Positions 1 through 11,011 of a stretch of DNA of 64,000 bases are shown piece by piece (within the stretch, counting starts at the first letter, position 1; each line of letters starts with the position of its first letter). The position numbers and the translations under genes were made by a program. The stretch spans positions 36,544,427 to 36,608,426 of the forward strand of contig OX442315.1 of NCBI GenBank assembly GCA_949358305.1, read 5' to 3'. Below the pieces are notes generated by a model. The model was not told the DNA's origin, ran no database searches, and saw only the letters and a list, made by a program, of their open reading frames with translations. Source of the DNA: Strigamia acuminata. Lineage: Eukaryota > Arthropoda > Chilopoda > Geophilomorpha > Linotaeniidae.

Positions 1-622
1 AACAGAATAAAGGTGTAAGCCACCATTATAAGGCTCGAGCCAATGGCTCAAGAAATTCAGCAACTCCTCACAATTTAACAATCCATTGTAAAATTGAAAT
101 TATGTTGGATTCAGTGAGAATAACTGAAAATAAAAACATCAAGAAAAGAAAAAAACGGAAATTTAGGGCTTATCAAACAAGATCCCGACATCCCCTTTTC
201 CCAGGATGTCTATTTATTACTCGTAATCCTGAGAAAATAATTAAATTTTCCGAGACATCCGAATCTTTTAGATTGAATTAAATTTTTAAATTTTTCATTT
301 ATAACTTCTAATACCGTAAAGCTCCGAATTGTAACCTGGTCCGTTTAGTGGCCTGGGCGATTAAACTCCGGGGTCACCAAAATCGGTGATTTTTCACGAA
401 AATCGATGGTTTTGTTGTAAAAATTGCCGAATTTTTTTTAAATCACTTATTTTTTGCATAACCACCAGGATTCAAATAGGGAAATCAGGCATTTATTCGG
501 AGCTTTACGGTGTCTACTGCTTATTGAATTATTTAAATTTAATACATAAAAGCCCTGCTTGCATTGCAGGTGAAAAGTATTATCAAGAATTAAAATTTCA
601 CCAAACAAAAATATAACAAAAA
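1..622. other. 3' flank of the left helicase gene; no gene seen
   Basis: This AT-rich stretch lies downstream of the stop codon of the minus-strand gene that ends at 623. Short open frames here have no recognisable content. The only structure I see is the inverted-repeat element at 314–510, annotated separately. Confidence 0.6.
314..510. mobile_element. Small MITE-like inverted-repeat element
   Basis: A 197-bp segment has matching ends: CCGTAAAGCTCCGAAT at the left and its reverse complement at the right. It contains no open frame of note. It shares the CCGTA end and an internal CCTGGGCG/TTAAAC-type segment with the element at 8486–8600, so the two are probably one non-autonomous family. No clear target duplication is visible, so superfamily assignment is open. 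Confidence 0.55.
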
Positions 623-2038
623 TTACATCACCAGACAATTCTTGTCCTCTTTTTTCAGTTGCCGATGTGTCAATGGTTGTCTTACAGGAGTAATTTTTCC
701 ATTGGAATTAACAGGGTTAAATTTTGGCAATGCACCACTGCTGGACCCAGAGGCAGAGTGTGAAACAGGTCCACTGTTGGAACTAGTTTCATTGTATTTA
801 CTGGGTGTAGGGTAGTGTGGAAGTTCAAAATCAGATTTCCCATTGCCTTCTACAGTAGACGATTTTCTCGCACCATCTGAAGCAAGTGAGTGAGTGAGAA
901 GTGTCGCTGGTTTAGAGAGATTTCCGAGAGATTTTGGTGAATTGGGAACAATTTGAGAGTTTACAGGAATAGAAGAAATGACTTGGGGTTGAAAACCATT
1001 CACAGAAAACATATCTGGAGTGGAAACAGCAATGCGGGATTTCAGAGGTTCAGAATTAGGACCAGAGGAAGCAACTTGTGACTGGACACCACTCGCTGGA
1101 CTGGAATCAGAAATATGAGCTTTCAGAGAATCAGAACCACGTTGAGAGGTAGTAGCTTGAGGTTGAATATCACATGCAACTGTATCAGCAACAGAAATAT
1201 GGGATTTCAGAGGTTCAGAACGACTATCTGAACCACCAACTGGTACCACAAAGTCAGAACTACATCCAGAAAATATATTTGCACTTACAAGAGTTTTTCG
1301 CAAACCAATTACTCGTTTGTAAGTTGGATGTCCTGCATCTACTGCAGTATTCTGAGAAGTGCTTACAGACTCACTAACAGAAGGCGTCTCTCTGCTGGAA
1401 GAAAAGTCAGGAAGATCAGGAAAAGCTTCCTCCACCTTAATTATGGGTTCATTTGGAACATCATTGCAAAATGTACTTGCATCTATTGTTTCAAAAGAAA
1501 AGTCAGGAAGATCAGAAAAAGCTTCCCCTGCCTTAATTATGGGTTCATTTGGAACATCATTGGTAAATGTACTTGCATCTATTGCAGAAACTGAAAGAAA
1601 CTCGAGTGTTTCAGTTGACTGCATACAAGAAGCATTGCTGCCTTCCACAGAGTGTAAGGAAACCCCAAAAGATACAATTTCACCAGTGGCCACTTCTGGA
1701 GCCGTAAATTGCAAATCTCTCGTCTCAATGCCACCAGTTGTTTTTAAAGAGGTATCTCCCACGTTTACAGGAATAGGAGAGATGCCAACATATGGATATG
1801 ATTCTAATGGTGTATCCATGACATTGACATCTACAACTGTAGGGGCAATGCCAACATATGGATACGGCTGCAATGGTGCATCCATAACATTGACATTCTT
1901 TAAAGCTAAATCGTTATTTGGAGACTGGAAAGTTGGATCAAGTTCTTGTGCGGCTTTTAGCTTTCTAATTGCTCTTCGATTCATCTTGGGTTCACCTTTG
2001 TCCACATTCATATTCGACATTGTTTTGCTTTGATTTTC
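623..2038 (-). CDS. C-terminal exon of the left helicase gene: repetitive low-complexity tail
   Basis: The exon starts after the acceptor at 2039–2040, in phase 0 with the IBR exon ending at 2545. It encodes 471 residues rich in Ser, Pro, Thr and Val. Three repeat types are visible: two copies of a PYPYVGI-containing unit; two nearly identical ~30-residue units containing NDVPNEPIIK (DNA at about 1420–1590); and three units containing EPLKS/DSLKA followed by a Gln-rich stretch. The last residues are NCLVM. The paralogue's equivalent exon is only 72 residues and lacks these repeats, so the tail expanded in this gene. Probably disordered; function unknown. Confidence 0.8.
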   Translation of the reverse strand, partial: ENQSKTMSNMNVDKGEPKMNRRAIRKLKAAQELDPTFQSPNNDLALKNVNVMDAPLQPYPYVGIAPTVVDVNVMDTPLESYPYVGISPIPVNVGDTSLKTTGGIETRDLQFTAPEVATGEIVSFGVSLHSVEGSNASCMQSTETLEFLSVSAIDASTFTNDVPNEPIIKAGEAFSDLPDFSFETIDASTFCNDVPNEPIIKVEEAFPDLPDFSSSRETPSVSESVSTSQNTAVDAGHPTYKRVIGLRKTLVSANIFSGCSSDFVVPVGGSDSRSEPLKSHISVADTVACDIQPQATTSQRGSDSLKAHISDSSPASGVQSQVASSGPNSEPLKSRIAVSTPDMFSVNGFQPQVISSIPVNSQIVPNSPKSLGNLSKPATLLTHSLASDGARKSSTVEGNGKSDFELPHYPTPSKYNETSSNSGPVSHSASGSSSGALPKFNPVNSNGKITPVRQPLTHRQLKKEDKNCLVM

Positions 2039-5000
2039 CTAAAAATAGAAATGAAATTTGCAGTCAGAAGAGTGGGCTATCAGTACAACTACTTGTACAG
2101 TATTTTAATAAAATAAAAACAACCGCAGATACTACATGACTGATCAAAAACAAAAAATTACTGAGCAACGTTGATGTTCCCTGTACATCGACCAAAAATT
2201 GAGTCATTACGGAAGTAAAGTGTACAATGTATGGTAGATGAAGAAGTAAAGTTTACCACACCATGTACACACTACTGACAGTCAAGCATTTGTTGATTTG
2301 TTTGATTTGTTTTGGATCAGTTAATCTTTCAGTCGTTTAGCTAACTAAAAATAAACAGTTCCCATTGCATTATGGTAAACTTAAATTCACCACACTATCA
2401 CGACTAATTCATTACTAGTGACGACTGACAACTCTAGGAAACTTCAACAAGACATATTTTGCATTGATTTCAATATACAGTATACAGGAATTTTCTTAGA
2501 TGATTATAAAAAAAAGCATCAACAATCCCCTTTGCTGCACCTACCTTTTGAAATTTATTGCAACTTTGACCATAGTGAAAAATGACATCACACCTAAAAA
2601 ATAAAAAATAAAAATAAAAAAAATGTCATTAATAAAAAAAATTGTCAAATCAAACAATGTTTACTTTAGGCAAAGTGCGTTGAAACAGTTTAAACACTGA
2701 GCGACGTCAGAGTTACGAAGAAGAACACCATCGCAATCTGGAACCGGACAAAAAGCCAAAACACTTCTTTTCTGCTTAATGTGTTCCATTGTTGCTCGAG
2801 TTGCCAGATTGGTAATCAGAAGTGGGTAAAAACTCTGCAAACATCTCAAATCGCGATACACAATTGGAGCATTGCAGCCCTAAACAATCAAACAATCAAA
2901 TCATTATAATTGAAAGCCGCACTTGTAATTTGTGTCTTTACCGGTGCAATACAAATAACTGGTATGTCAGAATGAGCAATAAGAGCACCGATGCACGGAG
3001 AGCAATATGAATGACCACAATACTCGAGCCGATAGTTCTTTTCGTGTTTCATTGGATTGTCCAAGCACACTGGGCATTGCACGGGACTTTGCTTTTCTTT
3101 TACTGAAGCATCAAAGTCTGCGGATTTAATAAAATCAAGTACTGCTGTCACCTAAATGACAAATAAAACAAAATTACAAACAGCACGAACTTTTAAGTCA
3201 AGTAATTGTCCTTACCTCCTCTTTATTCCCCCAAACCATAAGTTCTTTCGCGGTAATGTTCAATCTCAGATGAATTGCACTAGTACTATTTAGTAAACCC
3301 TTCAGGTCTGGGCCGTACAAATCAAACATCTTATACAGCATTCCTTTTGGTTCCGAACAAGCGTAGGAAAATACTGGATTTGCAATAAAAGTTCTTGCTT
3401 GGCAGTCAAGAAACCTGAAAAAAAAAATAATCAAAAAATAATTTCTCTCTAATCACTGCATCATTTTGTCACGTACGTATCCACATCCTTTACTGCTTCC
3501 GAACCACCGACAACAACAATTGCATTTGCACACATCTTGTACTTGATGTAAGCATTTCTCTTCTTCGACACTTCGGCCAATTTCTCCGATAAACCAACGG
3601 CATTCAGAGAGAAGTCTTTGGGAAAGTCGTACAAAGACAAATCTATTCTGCTGCCATTGAATTTCTCATGCAAAGTCTGATAAGTCATTATTATATCTTC
3701 CACTCTGCCAGCTTCGAATGAAATGACTGCTCTTTCGTTGCTAGCCGTACCCGCCGACAACATAAAATGTGATTTTTCACCGTCTTTGACAGTCATTTGA
3801 TGTTTCACTTCAGCAACAAATGTATTTCTGTGAACTGCAAATAATTCATCGCTGTAAAACACCCTGCAGTATTTTGTTTCAGCAACCAACAATTGACAAC
3901 CATCCATTTTCAAGTGCCTCAGCGCCTCAATGGCTTTTGGTTTGATAGTATTGTCACTGGTGTTGATCCTGGCCACCCACATTTCATCTCTGTCCTCTGG
4001 CTTCTTAATGGCAATGCCAATATCTTTGCCCAAAACCGGACTCACCAGTTCCATTACTTTTTTCTCCATGTCGGCAATGCTTTCAGCACTCGATGAAAAG
4101 ATCTGATTGAGGGTCAAATTCACAGTGGCTTTAACATCCACTCCGGCCAACTTTCTTTGGAGATCATCTTCCAGCTCAGTCTTCGACACATTAACGTTAA
4201 ACTTCCGAAAGACGATTCTTTTGCTCTCCAACTCGGGACAAATGGTAGAAGAGGCGTAACAAGTGTCTTGAGAGCCATTAAAAATCTTGCTCACAATCAC
4301 ATCTGGACTTAAGACTTTATCAAAATTGACAACGGCAGAGCCGACATTCGATCTTCTCGTCCACGACACTTTAAGCGCGGTGAAAACCGGAAGTGCGTCA
4401 GGCACGATTTTCTTAGCCGAAGATCTGACAGAAAATCTCTTGTTTCTCGACGCCAACGCCTTCTTTGCCGAAGTTGGATTGTTGTACATCAGACATACTT
4501 GTTTCTTCTGTTTGTTCAGCTTTTCGTTGTGATGTATTATCGGTCCGTAAGTGCTGAAGTGTTGGACGACTTTATCCGTTGGCTCCGTCAAGTCCGTGAA
4601 TACAATGACAGTCAAAGAGTCATTCGGCATCAGCAACTGCAATACTTCGGCTCTTTTTTGCCAAGCTATTTTCAACCCAGTTTCTGGACAAATCACGAGT
4701 TCCCAAAGTTGCTTCGACAAGTTCTTCTGAGCACTTTTTATTGCCTTCTGCACTTCAGCCAAAATTACTGGTTTGTCTTCTGTATTGCAATGAATCTTCA
4801 CTTCGCTTCTGAAGGCATTGTGACTGATGCTCACTTTGTACTTGACAATCTCACTCAACGTGTTTTCCCACTCTTCCTTCAGTTTTCCATTCTTTCCAAC
4901 CAAAACAGACCTCATTATGTGGTAACCAAGAGGATGTACGACTATCATATCCTTCGCTGAAGACTTTGGAGCTAACCATGGGTCATTGTCCTCCAACTGA

Positions 5001-8000
5001 ATCGGGATATAAGTTGCTGCATACTCCATTGAATAAAGCTTCCAAATAGTTTCAAACACAATCATTTGAGGTCTTTGATCAGAATAGGGCAAAAGACCAA
5101 TTAATTTTTGACTGCTTTTGCACTCGTACAAATCGGTCGGCTTTTTCTGTACACACAAATTGTCTTCCCAGGACGAAAGCAGCAGCTTTTGCAGTTTACT
5201 TTCCCAGTCAGAAGGGATTGGATCATTCTTGACGTTGTACTGGGAGTGTATCGATCTCAGTGTGTTCTCCAGATCAATTACAACAGAACGAACCGTCTGC
5301 AGATCAACATTTTTCACCTGATCGTCCGCAGTTGGCTGCAACTGGAAGTATTCTTTCATCAATTCGATTAAATTATTTCCATTTATATTATTTGCTCTGA
5401 ATGAAGACAGAGTGTGATATTGGGCCGTCGACGTTAAGGCACAAAAACACACAGCCACAAATCCTATGCCGGAGTCAATGGCATCCAACAGAAAACTGGC
5501 TAAATGAACATCTAGCGCTAAAGCCAGCATCATGCTTCCTTTCCTCGTGATGCCACAGCCATAAACATGAGTGGTTATAGCTTTCATTTTCTCCAATGCT
5601 TTGATTGATGATTGAATATCTTCAACCGTGATTGGATTTAAGAATTTGAACGTAGACGGATCCATCCCAAGTCCCAAAACCGACAGTATTTGACTCACGG
5701 TGGACTTTGGCATTGTTTTCAATTTGTTTGGAACACGGTCAGCCATTTTAAGCGAGTACAGAGTTGCAATTTGATTGGACATGATCTTCATCAGTTGGCC
5801 ACATTCCACAGTTTCTGCCAGTTTGCCGAACGCTCCGCAAGCATAATTGGTCGTAATTCCGGTGTCTATGATCCATTTTGTGTTTTTGATGGAAACCGTT
5901 GTGATAATTTCCCTCGTGCACAAAACGATGCAGCATTTCTCAGATTGTTGAATTCGCAAAAGGTCTTCTTGAAAATTCACTTCAAACAGCAGTCTAACCA
6001 CCGTGATGTTCGAACAAGACTTGAGCAACTTTTCAGTTTGATTGACCACAGCAATGTTAGGTAAAACCACCAAAACATTTCCATCGACTTCGGAAGAAAC
6101 AATGCGAAGTGACAAATCCACACAATCTTTGATGTAGTTCTCACTGGTCGTATTCAACTCCGTTTTAACCAGCGGAAAAGACTTGTTATCAATTTCGACC
6201 AACGATACATCGTTGAAAAACTTCGAAACTTGTTTAGCCTTGCCGACGCTGCATAGGATTACCAGCTTCAAGTCACCTCTTCTAACCAGAACAAATTTCA
6301 GATAAGCCAGTAAGACTTCGGTAGCTGGAGACTTCACTTGCGCTTCATCCACTATCACGTGAGAATAGCCCATCAAGGAGGCGTTTGTGAAGCATTCATT
6401 CAGCAGAAAGTGATCGGTGACAAAAAGAACGCGCTTCTCCGAATCCGGAAAAGCCGACGTGTCACACACGGCAGATTCAGCGCCAATGTCCGTCGACTGT
6501 TTGGCGACTTTGTTGCAAACAAAAGACGCCAACGTCCTGTGCGGCTCGGTGCAAACAATTCGGCATTTCGAATTATGCAAAGCCGAATAGATGTATTGGA
6601 TGACTTGAGTGGACTTCCCACAACCGGGGTTACCGGCAACGATCGTCACCTGACTGCGGGAAACAGAAGCGACTATCTCTCCGCGATACGCATAAACCGG
6701 CAACGCCGTATTCAGGTATTCGCATTCGGTCAACATCATTTTCTGAGTTTCCATTACATCCACATTGCCACGCACCTCCATTATCTTCTGGCAACCCGAC
6801 AGAAACTCCTTCCTCATCAACTCCAAGAGCTGGAGTCTTCCGTAAACGGCTTTGAACTCTTCGCTCGACGAATCGTTGCATCGGTCCATCAAGGAATCCA
6901 ATTTCTTTTTGAGCGCTCCATGTTTCGCGTCGTGCAATCGCAAACAGCGATTTTTCGCCTCCTCGAAATCCATTCCGAGTGAAATTCTCTTCTGGGGCAA
7001 CGGAAATGTCTTTTCGGTGCTTACCGCTTCCTTACCGCCATCTTTTGTGACTTGAATGTCGTAAAGGTTCAATCCCTTCATTGATTTCAGCTCTTGGGCA
7101 ATCATTCCAGCGTCGTACGAACTATGACACACAAAGGTGTAACAGTGACGACTTCCTGCGCTGGACACCAGCGACAAATTCTCCACCACTCCGACTGCCG
7201 TGCTCAGTATTTGCCCCAATACTATCAAACTAATCAATCTATCGGTGCAAACAGACACAAATGCCGAACAAATAATACTTTCCTCCGAGTTTTTCTTTGG
7301 CCGTTTGTAATTATTGCTCAGTACGAATTTAATTTTCGACCCAAAAACGTCTTCGTTCTGCAACGCGCAAATGGCGCGATTCGCAGCGGTTTCCGACTGA
7401 AACTCCACGAGAGCTTCTCTGAATTGAGGCAGAAGGTCCAGCACTTTGCCTCCGTAGGGATCCACCAAGGGACACAACCGACCTTTAATTCTTTTAAGAT
7501 CGGTCATTTCCGGCAAATCGATCACTACGACTTTGACGGGATCCGGAACAACGCTCGCTTCCTTCATAGGTACGTCTGCGGCAAATTCTTCAAACAGAAT
7601 ACACTGACTGGCGGACATCTTGAGAGCTTCGCTGGTCTGTTTGTTGTGGATCAGGACCACGTTGAAGTGTTTTCTATACCGCATTTCGTGCAATTCCGTG
7701 TTGAAGTTGATGTCGCCGGTGATGAGAACCACTTTCGTCTCGGGTTCCTTGTTTTCGGTGAACTCGCGGATGTTCCTCCGTAGAATTTCGTCCGCGGCGT
7801 TCTTTCCGGGACTCACGTGTTCGATTCTGACCATCAGTTCGCTCAGGTCCTTCGCTACGGCGGGCGACTGTTGATTGGCATTGCACACGACGACGAATTT
7901 TTCTTCGGTGTAATCCTCGCAGAAGGTGTCGCGCAGTTTCTTGACGAAATGCAGGACGGATTTTCCCTTCGGGATGGCGCAGTTTTCGATGTCCCAGAAG

Positions 8001-8344
8001 ATTCCTATCTTCAGATACTCGTCGTGCGACCGCTTGAACACTCGGCTGCTCTGTGAGAACGGCTGAGACAGACCTCTCGACATGGAAATCTGGGATAGTT
8101 CCGAATAATTGTCGTCGTCGTCGTCGGAAAACTTGGCCGAATCGTCGTCCGCCTCGCCGCTTTCCACGTGAGCTTCGTTTAAGTTCCAATCCGATGCTTG
8201 TCTGTCATCTTGAAACACATCGAATAACACTTCGGCTAATCTGGAGCACACCTTTTCCTTGTTCAATCCTCTGCTTCGTGGATTAGTTTCTACTTTTTTT
8301 CGTATTTTCTGCGCCGCCGGTTTACTTTCGTTCGGTGTTGGCAC
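623..8344 (-). CDS. NYN–RRM–DExH helicase–KH–RING/IBR fusion protein (main coding exons)
   Basis: Spliced minus-strand gene. Coding exons, 5' to 3': about 8344 (or 8324)–3477, 3414–3216, 3151–2942, 2879–2665, 2593–2545, 2038–623. All junctions are GT–AG and the reading phase is kept throughout. The first large exon encodes, in order: a NYN/PIN-like domain (residues ~113–258; WDIEN and TGDINF acidic motifs), one RRM (~273–345), a P-loop (GNPGCGKS, ~573–580), a DEAQ box (~668), a helicase-associated region, and KH-like and RRM-like segments. Exons 3151–2942 and 2879–2665 encode a RING finger (CPVC...CGHSYCSPC). Exons 2879–2665 and 2593–2545 encode an IBR (CPVPDCDG...HYGQSC). No second RING follows. 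The 472-codon last exon is Ser/Thr-rich, internally repetitive and ends in CLVM, a CaaX-type prenylation signal. Helicase motifs III and VI are degenerate. Resembles a fusion of MARF1/limkain-like and plant DEAH11/12-like modules. Role inferred: RNA binding, cleavage or remodelling plus ubiquitin-related activity. Confidence 0.88.
2039..2544 (-). other. Longest 3' intron of the left helicase gene
   Basis: This 506-bp intron separates the IBR exon from the C-terminal exon. Donor GTAGGT follows 2545 and the acceptor TTTTTAG precedes 2038 on the minus strand. The other 3' introns are 62–71 bp, as in many small-intron arthropods. No gene or repeat is evident inside. Confidence 0.7.
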
Positions 8345-8485
8345 CTTCAAGAAATAACGTGAGCGATTTAATTTTAAACATTCACAATTTAATTTAAACT
8401 CTGCGCCTATAATCTTGATGCCAAATCAAAACCACGTTCCATTTTTGCACACGAAACACACGAGTATAAAATTGTTTATTGCATA

Positions 8486-8600
8486 CCGTACCGCCTCATT
8501 TAAACGCCCGAGTTCATTTAGACGCCGAGCTCGTTTTAGCGCCTGGAAGGTTGGCTCAAAAAAATATTAATCGCCTGGGCGTTTAAACGAGGCGGTACGG
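8486..8600. mobile_element. 115-bp MITE with ~26-bp terminal inverted repeats
   Basis: The ends CCGTACCGCCTC.TTTAAAC and GTTTAAACGAGGCGGTACGG are inverted copies, and ATA flanks both sides (8483–8485 and 8601–8603). It lies in an intron of the left helicase gene. Sequence similarity to the element at 314–510 suggests one family. The 3-bp duplication would fit PIF/Harbinger-type elements but is too short to be decisive. Confidence 0.65.
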
Positions 8601-9205
8601 ATAAGTGAATGAATGGCTCCATTCCTTGTTATTATTTCAGGAAATCAAGATTTGTTTTGTTAGGGATGTTTCAGTTTAATTTTGGTATCAAGATTCCAGA
8701 TTCGAAAGAAAAATCAAACGTGCAATACGTTACCCAGTTTTCAGTTTGATTCATTTTGCTGGAAAAAAAATATGGTGCATGTAATCCGTGTGCTGCATGT
8801 GCATTTTCTTGTTTTTTCTTCTCAGATCTAAGAAGGAAAATGATTTTACTTTAGGCTGATTCTAAGTGAACATTATTTTAAAAAAAAAATTCATTGAAGT
8901 TAGATAAACCAGAAAATTCATCTTTTCAAATTTCAAGTGAACAATGCTAATTGTATCAAACATTTACATCAAACTACACTCTAGCGACCACAGCAATCCA
9001 CAAAAAAGTATAACGTTCAAAAAGTTGAGAAAATCATCTCTCAAAAAATGTCACATTAATTTAGTACTGGAGCATCAAATTTTTGACAAATGAAATAAAC
9101 AGTTAAGAATAAGTTCTTCCTGTTTGCAACAACCATTTTCTATTGTGTAGTAACTGGATACACGGCGAAAAGTGTATCCCATCTTGGCCCAATTCAATCT
9201 GATTA

Positions 9206-9339
9206 GGGGCCGTCCATAAAATTACGTAACGCTGATTTTTAGATTTTTAGACCCCCTCCCCCCCTGTAACAAGGTCGTAACAAATCCACAAACCCCCCCT
9301 AGAATATTACGTAACAAAACTTAATTTATGGACGGCCCC
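9206..9339. mobile_element. Harbinger-like MITE (GGGGCCGTCCATAAA type)
   Basis: The 134-bp element has near-perfect inverted ends starting GGGGCCGTCCATAAA and continuing into ATTACGTAAC, flanked by TTA on both sides (9203–9205, 9340–9342). A 3-bp TWA target duplication is characteristic of PIF/Harbinger transposition. It has no coding capacity and sits in an intron. Confidence 0.75.
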
Positions 9340-9447
9340 TTATGCTGCGTACATTGGACCCACTTAAGGTGTAATTAGAACTCGCAGTACTGCACAAAGA
9401 ATTACGAAGCGAAGCAATGATAGACTAATTTAAATGTTCAGACTTAC

Positions 9448-9719
9448 ATTTTTGGTTTTGGTGGATGAGGCTGCGTTGGGTTCCCAGTATTTTTCTTCTC
9501 AGGATGGCTCGGATTGCCAGTTCTCTTTTTATAAGCCTGGGTTGGATTGCTCGCTTTTTTCTTCTCTGGCCCAGCCCGCGTTGGATTGCCCGTTTTCTTC
9601 TTCTCAGTCTGCGTTGGATTGCTCGCTTTTTTCTTCTCAGGCTTTTTTGACTGATTTGGATTTGGATTAACGAACCCAGGAACAAAAAAGTTATTTCCAG
9701 GACCACGATTTGACGCCAT
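9448..9719 (-). CDS. Probable N-terminal exon of the left helicase gene (basic repeats)
   Basis: Reading from ATG at 9719, this exon encodes 90 residues: a short Asn/Pro/Gly-rich start and then five basic repeats of the pattern EKKKxSNPT/EKKxxGNPT. It ends at a consensus donor (GTAAGT, minus strand, at 9447). An AG precedes it at 9729–9730, so an upstream untranslated exon is expected. Joining it to the large exon at 8324 keeps the frame. It is on the right strand and at the right distance to be the start of the helicase gene, but the link is inferred from phase and position only. Confidence 0.5.
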
Positions 9720-9728
9720 ATTCAGTTC

Positions 9729-10640
9729 CTAATGTGCAAAAATCAAATTTAAATGTAAAAAGAAAGAAAAAATGTACGGAATAGGTTCTCGTAAGATTGT
9801 GATTGGTTCAGTTTGGCTTCGTTTATTATGTTGTACATATAAACTTTATATAGAGACTGAAATTGAAATGCAAATAAAAACGGTTTCCATTTTCTATGTT
9901 CAAACCTATCTGAATCTAATAATACTAAAACTGAAACCGAACTGAATTTAAAAATACCAATCAAAAATCGCATTTTAAGCAACAAGCTGTACTATAATAG
10001 TCGTAAAACGAAAACTCAGATTTTCTGTATATTTTTTTTATCACATTTTTGAGAAAATGTTTATAGAAAATGTCAGAAACTTCGACATTTTCTCAAATGT
10101 CATGTATGGGAACATGGTTCTGCGACTGAAAGATACAACTATCAGGTAACACCTGTTGTTGCCCCATGATTATCACCTTATCTAAAAAATACCAACCAGA
10201 AAAAATAAAAACTGGACTTCATCATGCCGAATGTTGATTTGATACACAACAAAATATTATTTTTATCAGATAAAATAAAATAAAATTATTTGCTTTCATG
10301 CCCAACCCACATCACTAAAAAAAAAAGAAAAAAAAGAAGTTTGTCTACACAACAAATTCCCACAAAAATATATTTTTTTTGACAAATTTATCAACTAACA
10401 GGACGTGGTGCGCAGCAACACACCAGGAAATATACACAACTTGATAATGAAACTATTCGTCATTCTCTGTTTCCAGCAACAATAAAATACTTCGCAAGTA
10501 AAAATTATAACTTCTCGTAAAGCAAGTGTTCAAAACTAGCAACAAGTTGGATTCAAGTTAACGCAATTTCAAAACATACTTGCGCCATTTTTTTCCAATG
10601 TAAATTTGCTTAAAATGAAAAATATTCATCAACACTTACG
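9729..10640 (-). other. Probable 5'-UTR intron of the left helicase gene
   Basis: AT-rich non-coding stretch between the acceptor at 9729–9730 and a consensus donor GTAAGT at 10635–10640 on the minus strand. A short inverted repeat of TTGAGAAAATGT lies near 10050–10100. Nothing else is seen. Confidence 0.4.
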
Positions 10641-10790
10641 AGTTCGAGCAAAGTCAAATTTTCACCACCAGAAGTTTCGTTTGATTCACTCCGAGTCCTC
10701 ACGATCACGAGCCTCGGCTTGTCCTTCACCAAACGGAAGCAAAACTAACAAGCTCTTCGATTTTCTAGATTATTTGTAACCACAAATGAT
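10641..10790 (-). promoter_or_regulatory. Probable first untranslated exon and promoter of the left helicase gene
   Basis: On the minus strand a strong donor (CTC followed by GTAAGT) ends a GC-richer stretch at 10641. It is a plausible first exon, with the start site somewhere around 10740–10790. The duplicated LRAT unit begins at 10783 on the plus strand, so helicase and LRAT genes would be divergently arranged. No TATA element is obvious. Confidence 0.35.
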
Positions 10791-10859
10791 GTAAGCCTAT
10801 TCAACCATCGTTCACAAGTGAGCTGCAAAATGAAATAAAACCTATTACCACGCCATACT

Positions 10860-10969
10860 GCGGGAGCTCAAGTAAACTTATCGGGGACTCCCCATCACAG
10901 AATATAGGCGGAGCCAATCGGCGACACAACTCCCTGTCTCAATCAAGGTTACGATACGGTATTCTCCAG
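10860..10969 (+). promoter_or_regulatory. Possible first untranslated exon of LRAT copy A
   Basis: A donor-like CTCCAG/GTAAGC at 10969/10970 is present in copy A; copy B has the weaker CTCCAG/GTAACC at 37091. The next acceptor is the TTTTTTAG just upstream of the LRAT start codon. If used, the first intron in copy A contains the foldback element. Inferred from splice motifs only. Confidence 0.3.
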
Positions 10970-11011
10970 GTAAGCGATGAAACTAAAATTTTGCCACACA
11001 GTACTTAGCTG

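Larger units (their letters stand above)
8345..9447 (-). other. 5' intron of the left helicase gene, with two MITEs
   Basis: Probable intron between the small N-terminal exon and the large exon. It holds the elements at 8486–8600 and 9206–9339 and otherwise nothing recognisable. The 3' splice site is ambiguous: an AG just before 8344 leaves phase 0, while an AG just before 8324 leaves the phase needed by the donor at 9447. I favour the latter for that reason only. Confidence 0.5.

Noticed and set aside
1-60. End of an LTR at the window edge
   Set aside because: The GAATAAAGGTGTAAGCCACCA stretch resembles part of the Copia spacer at 33187–33210, but the similarity is too short to support an element.
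1359-2033. Plus-strand ORF opposite the helicase C-terminal exon
   Set aside because: It is an antisense shadow; splice phase and the CaaX end support the minus strand.
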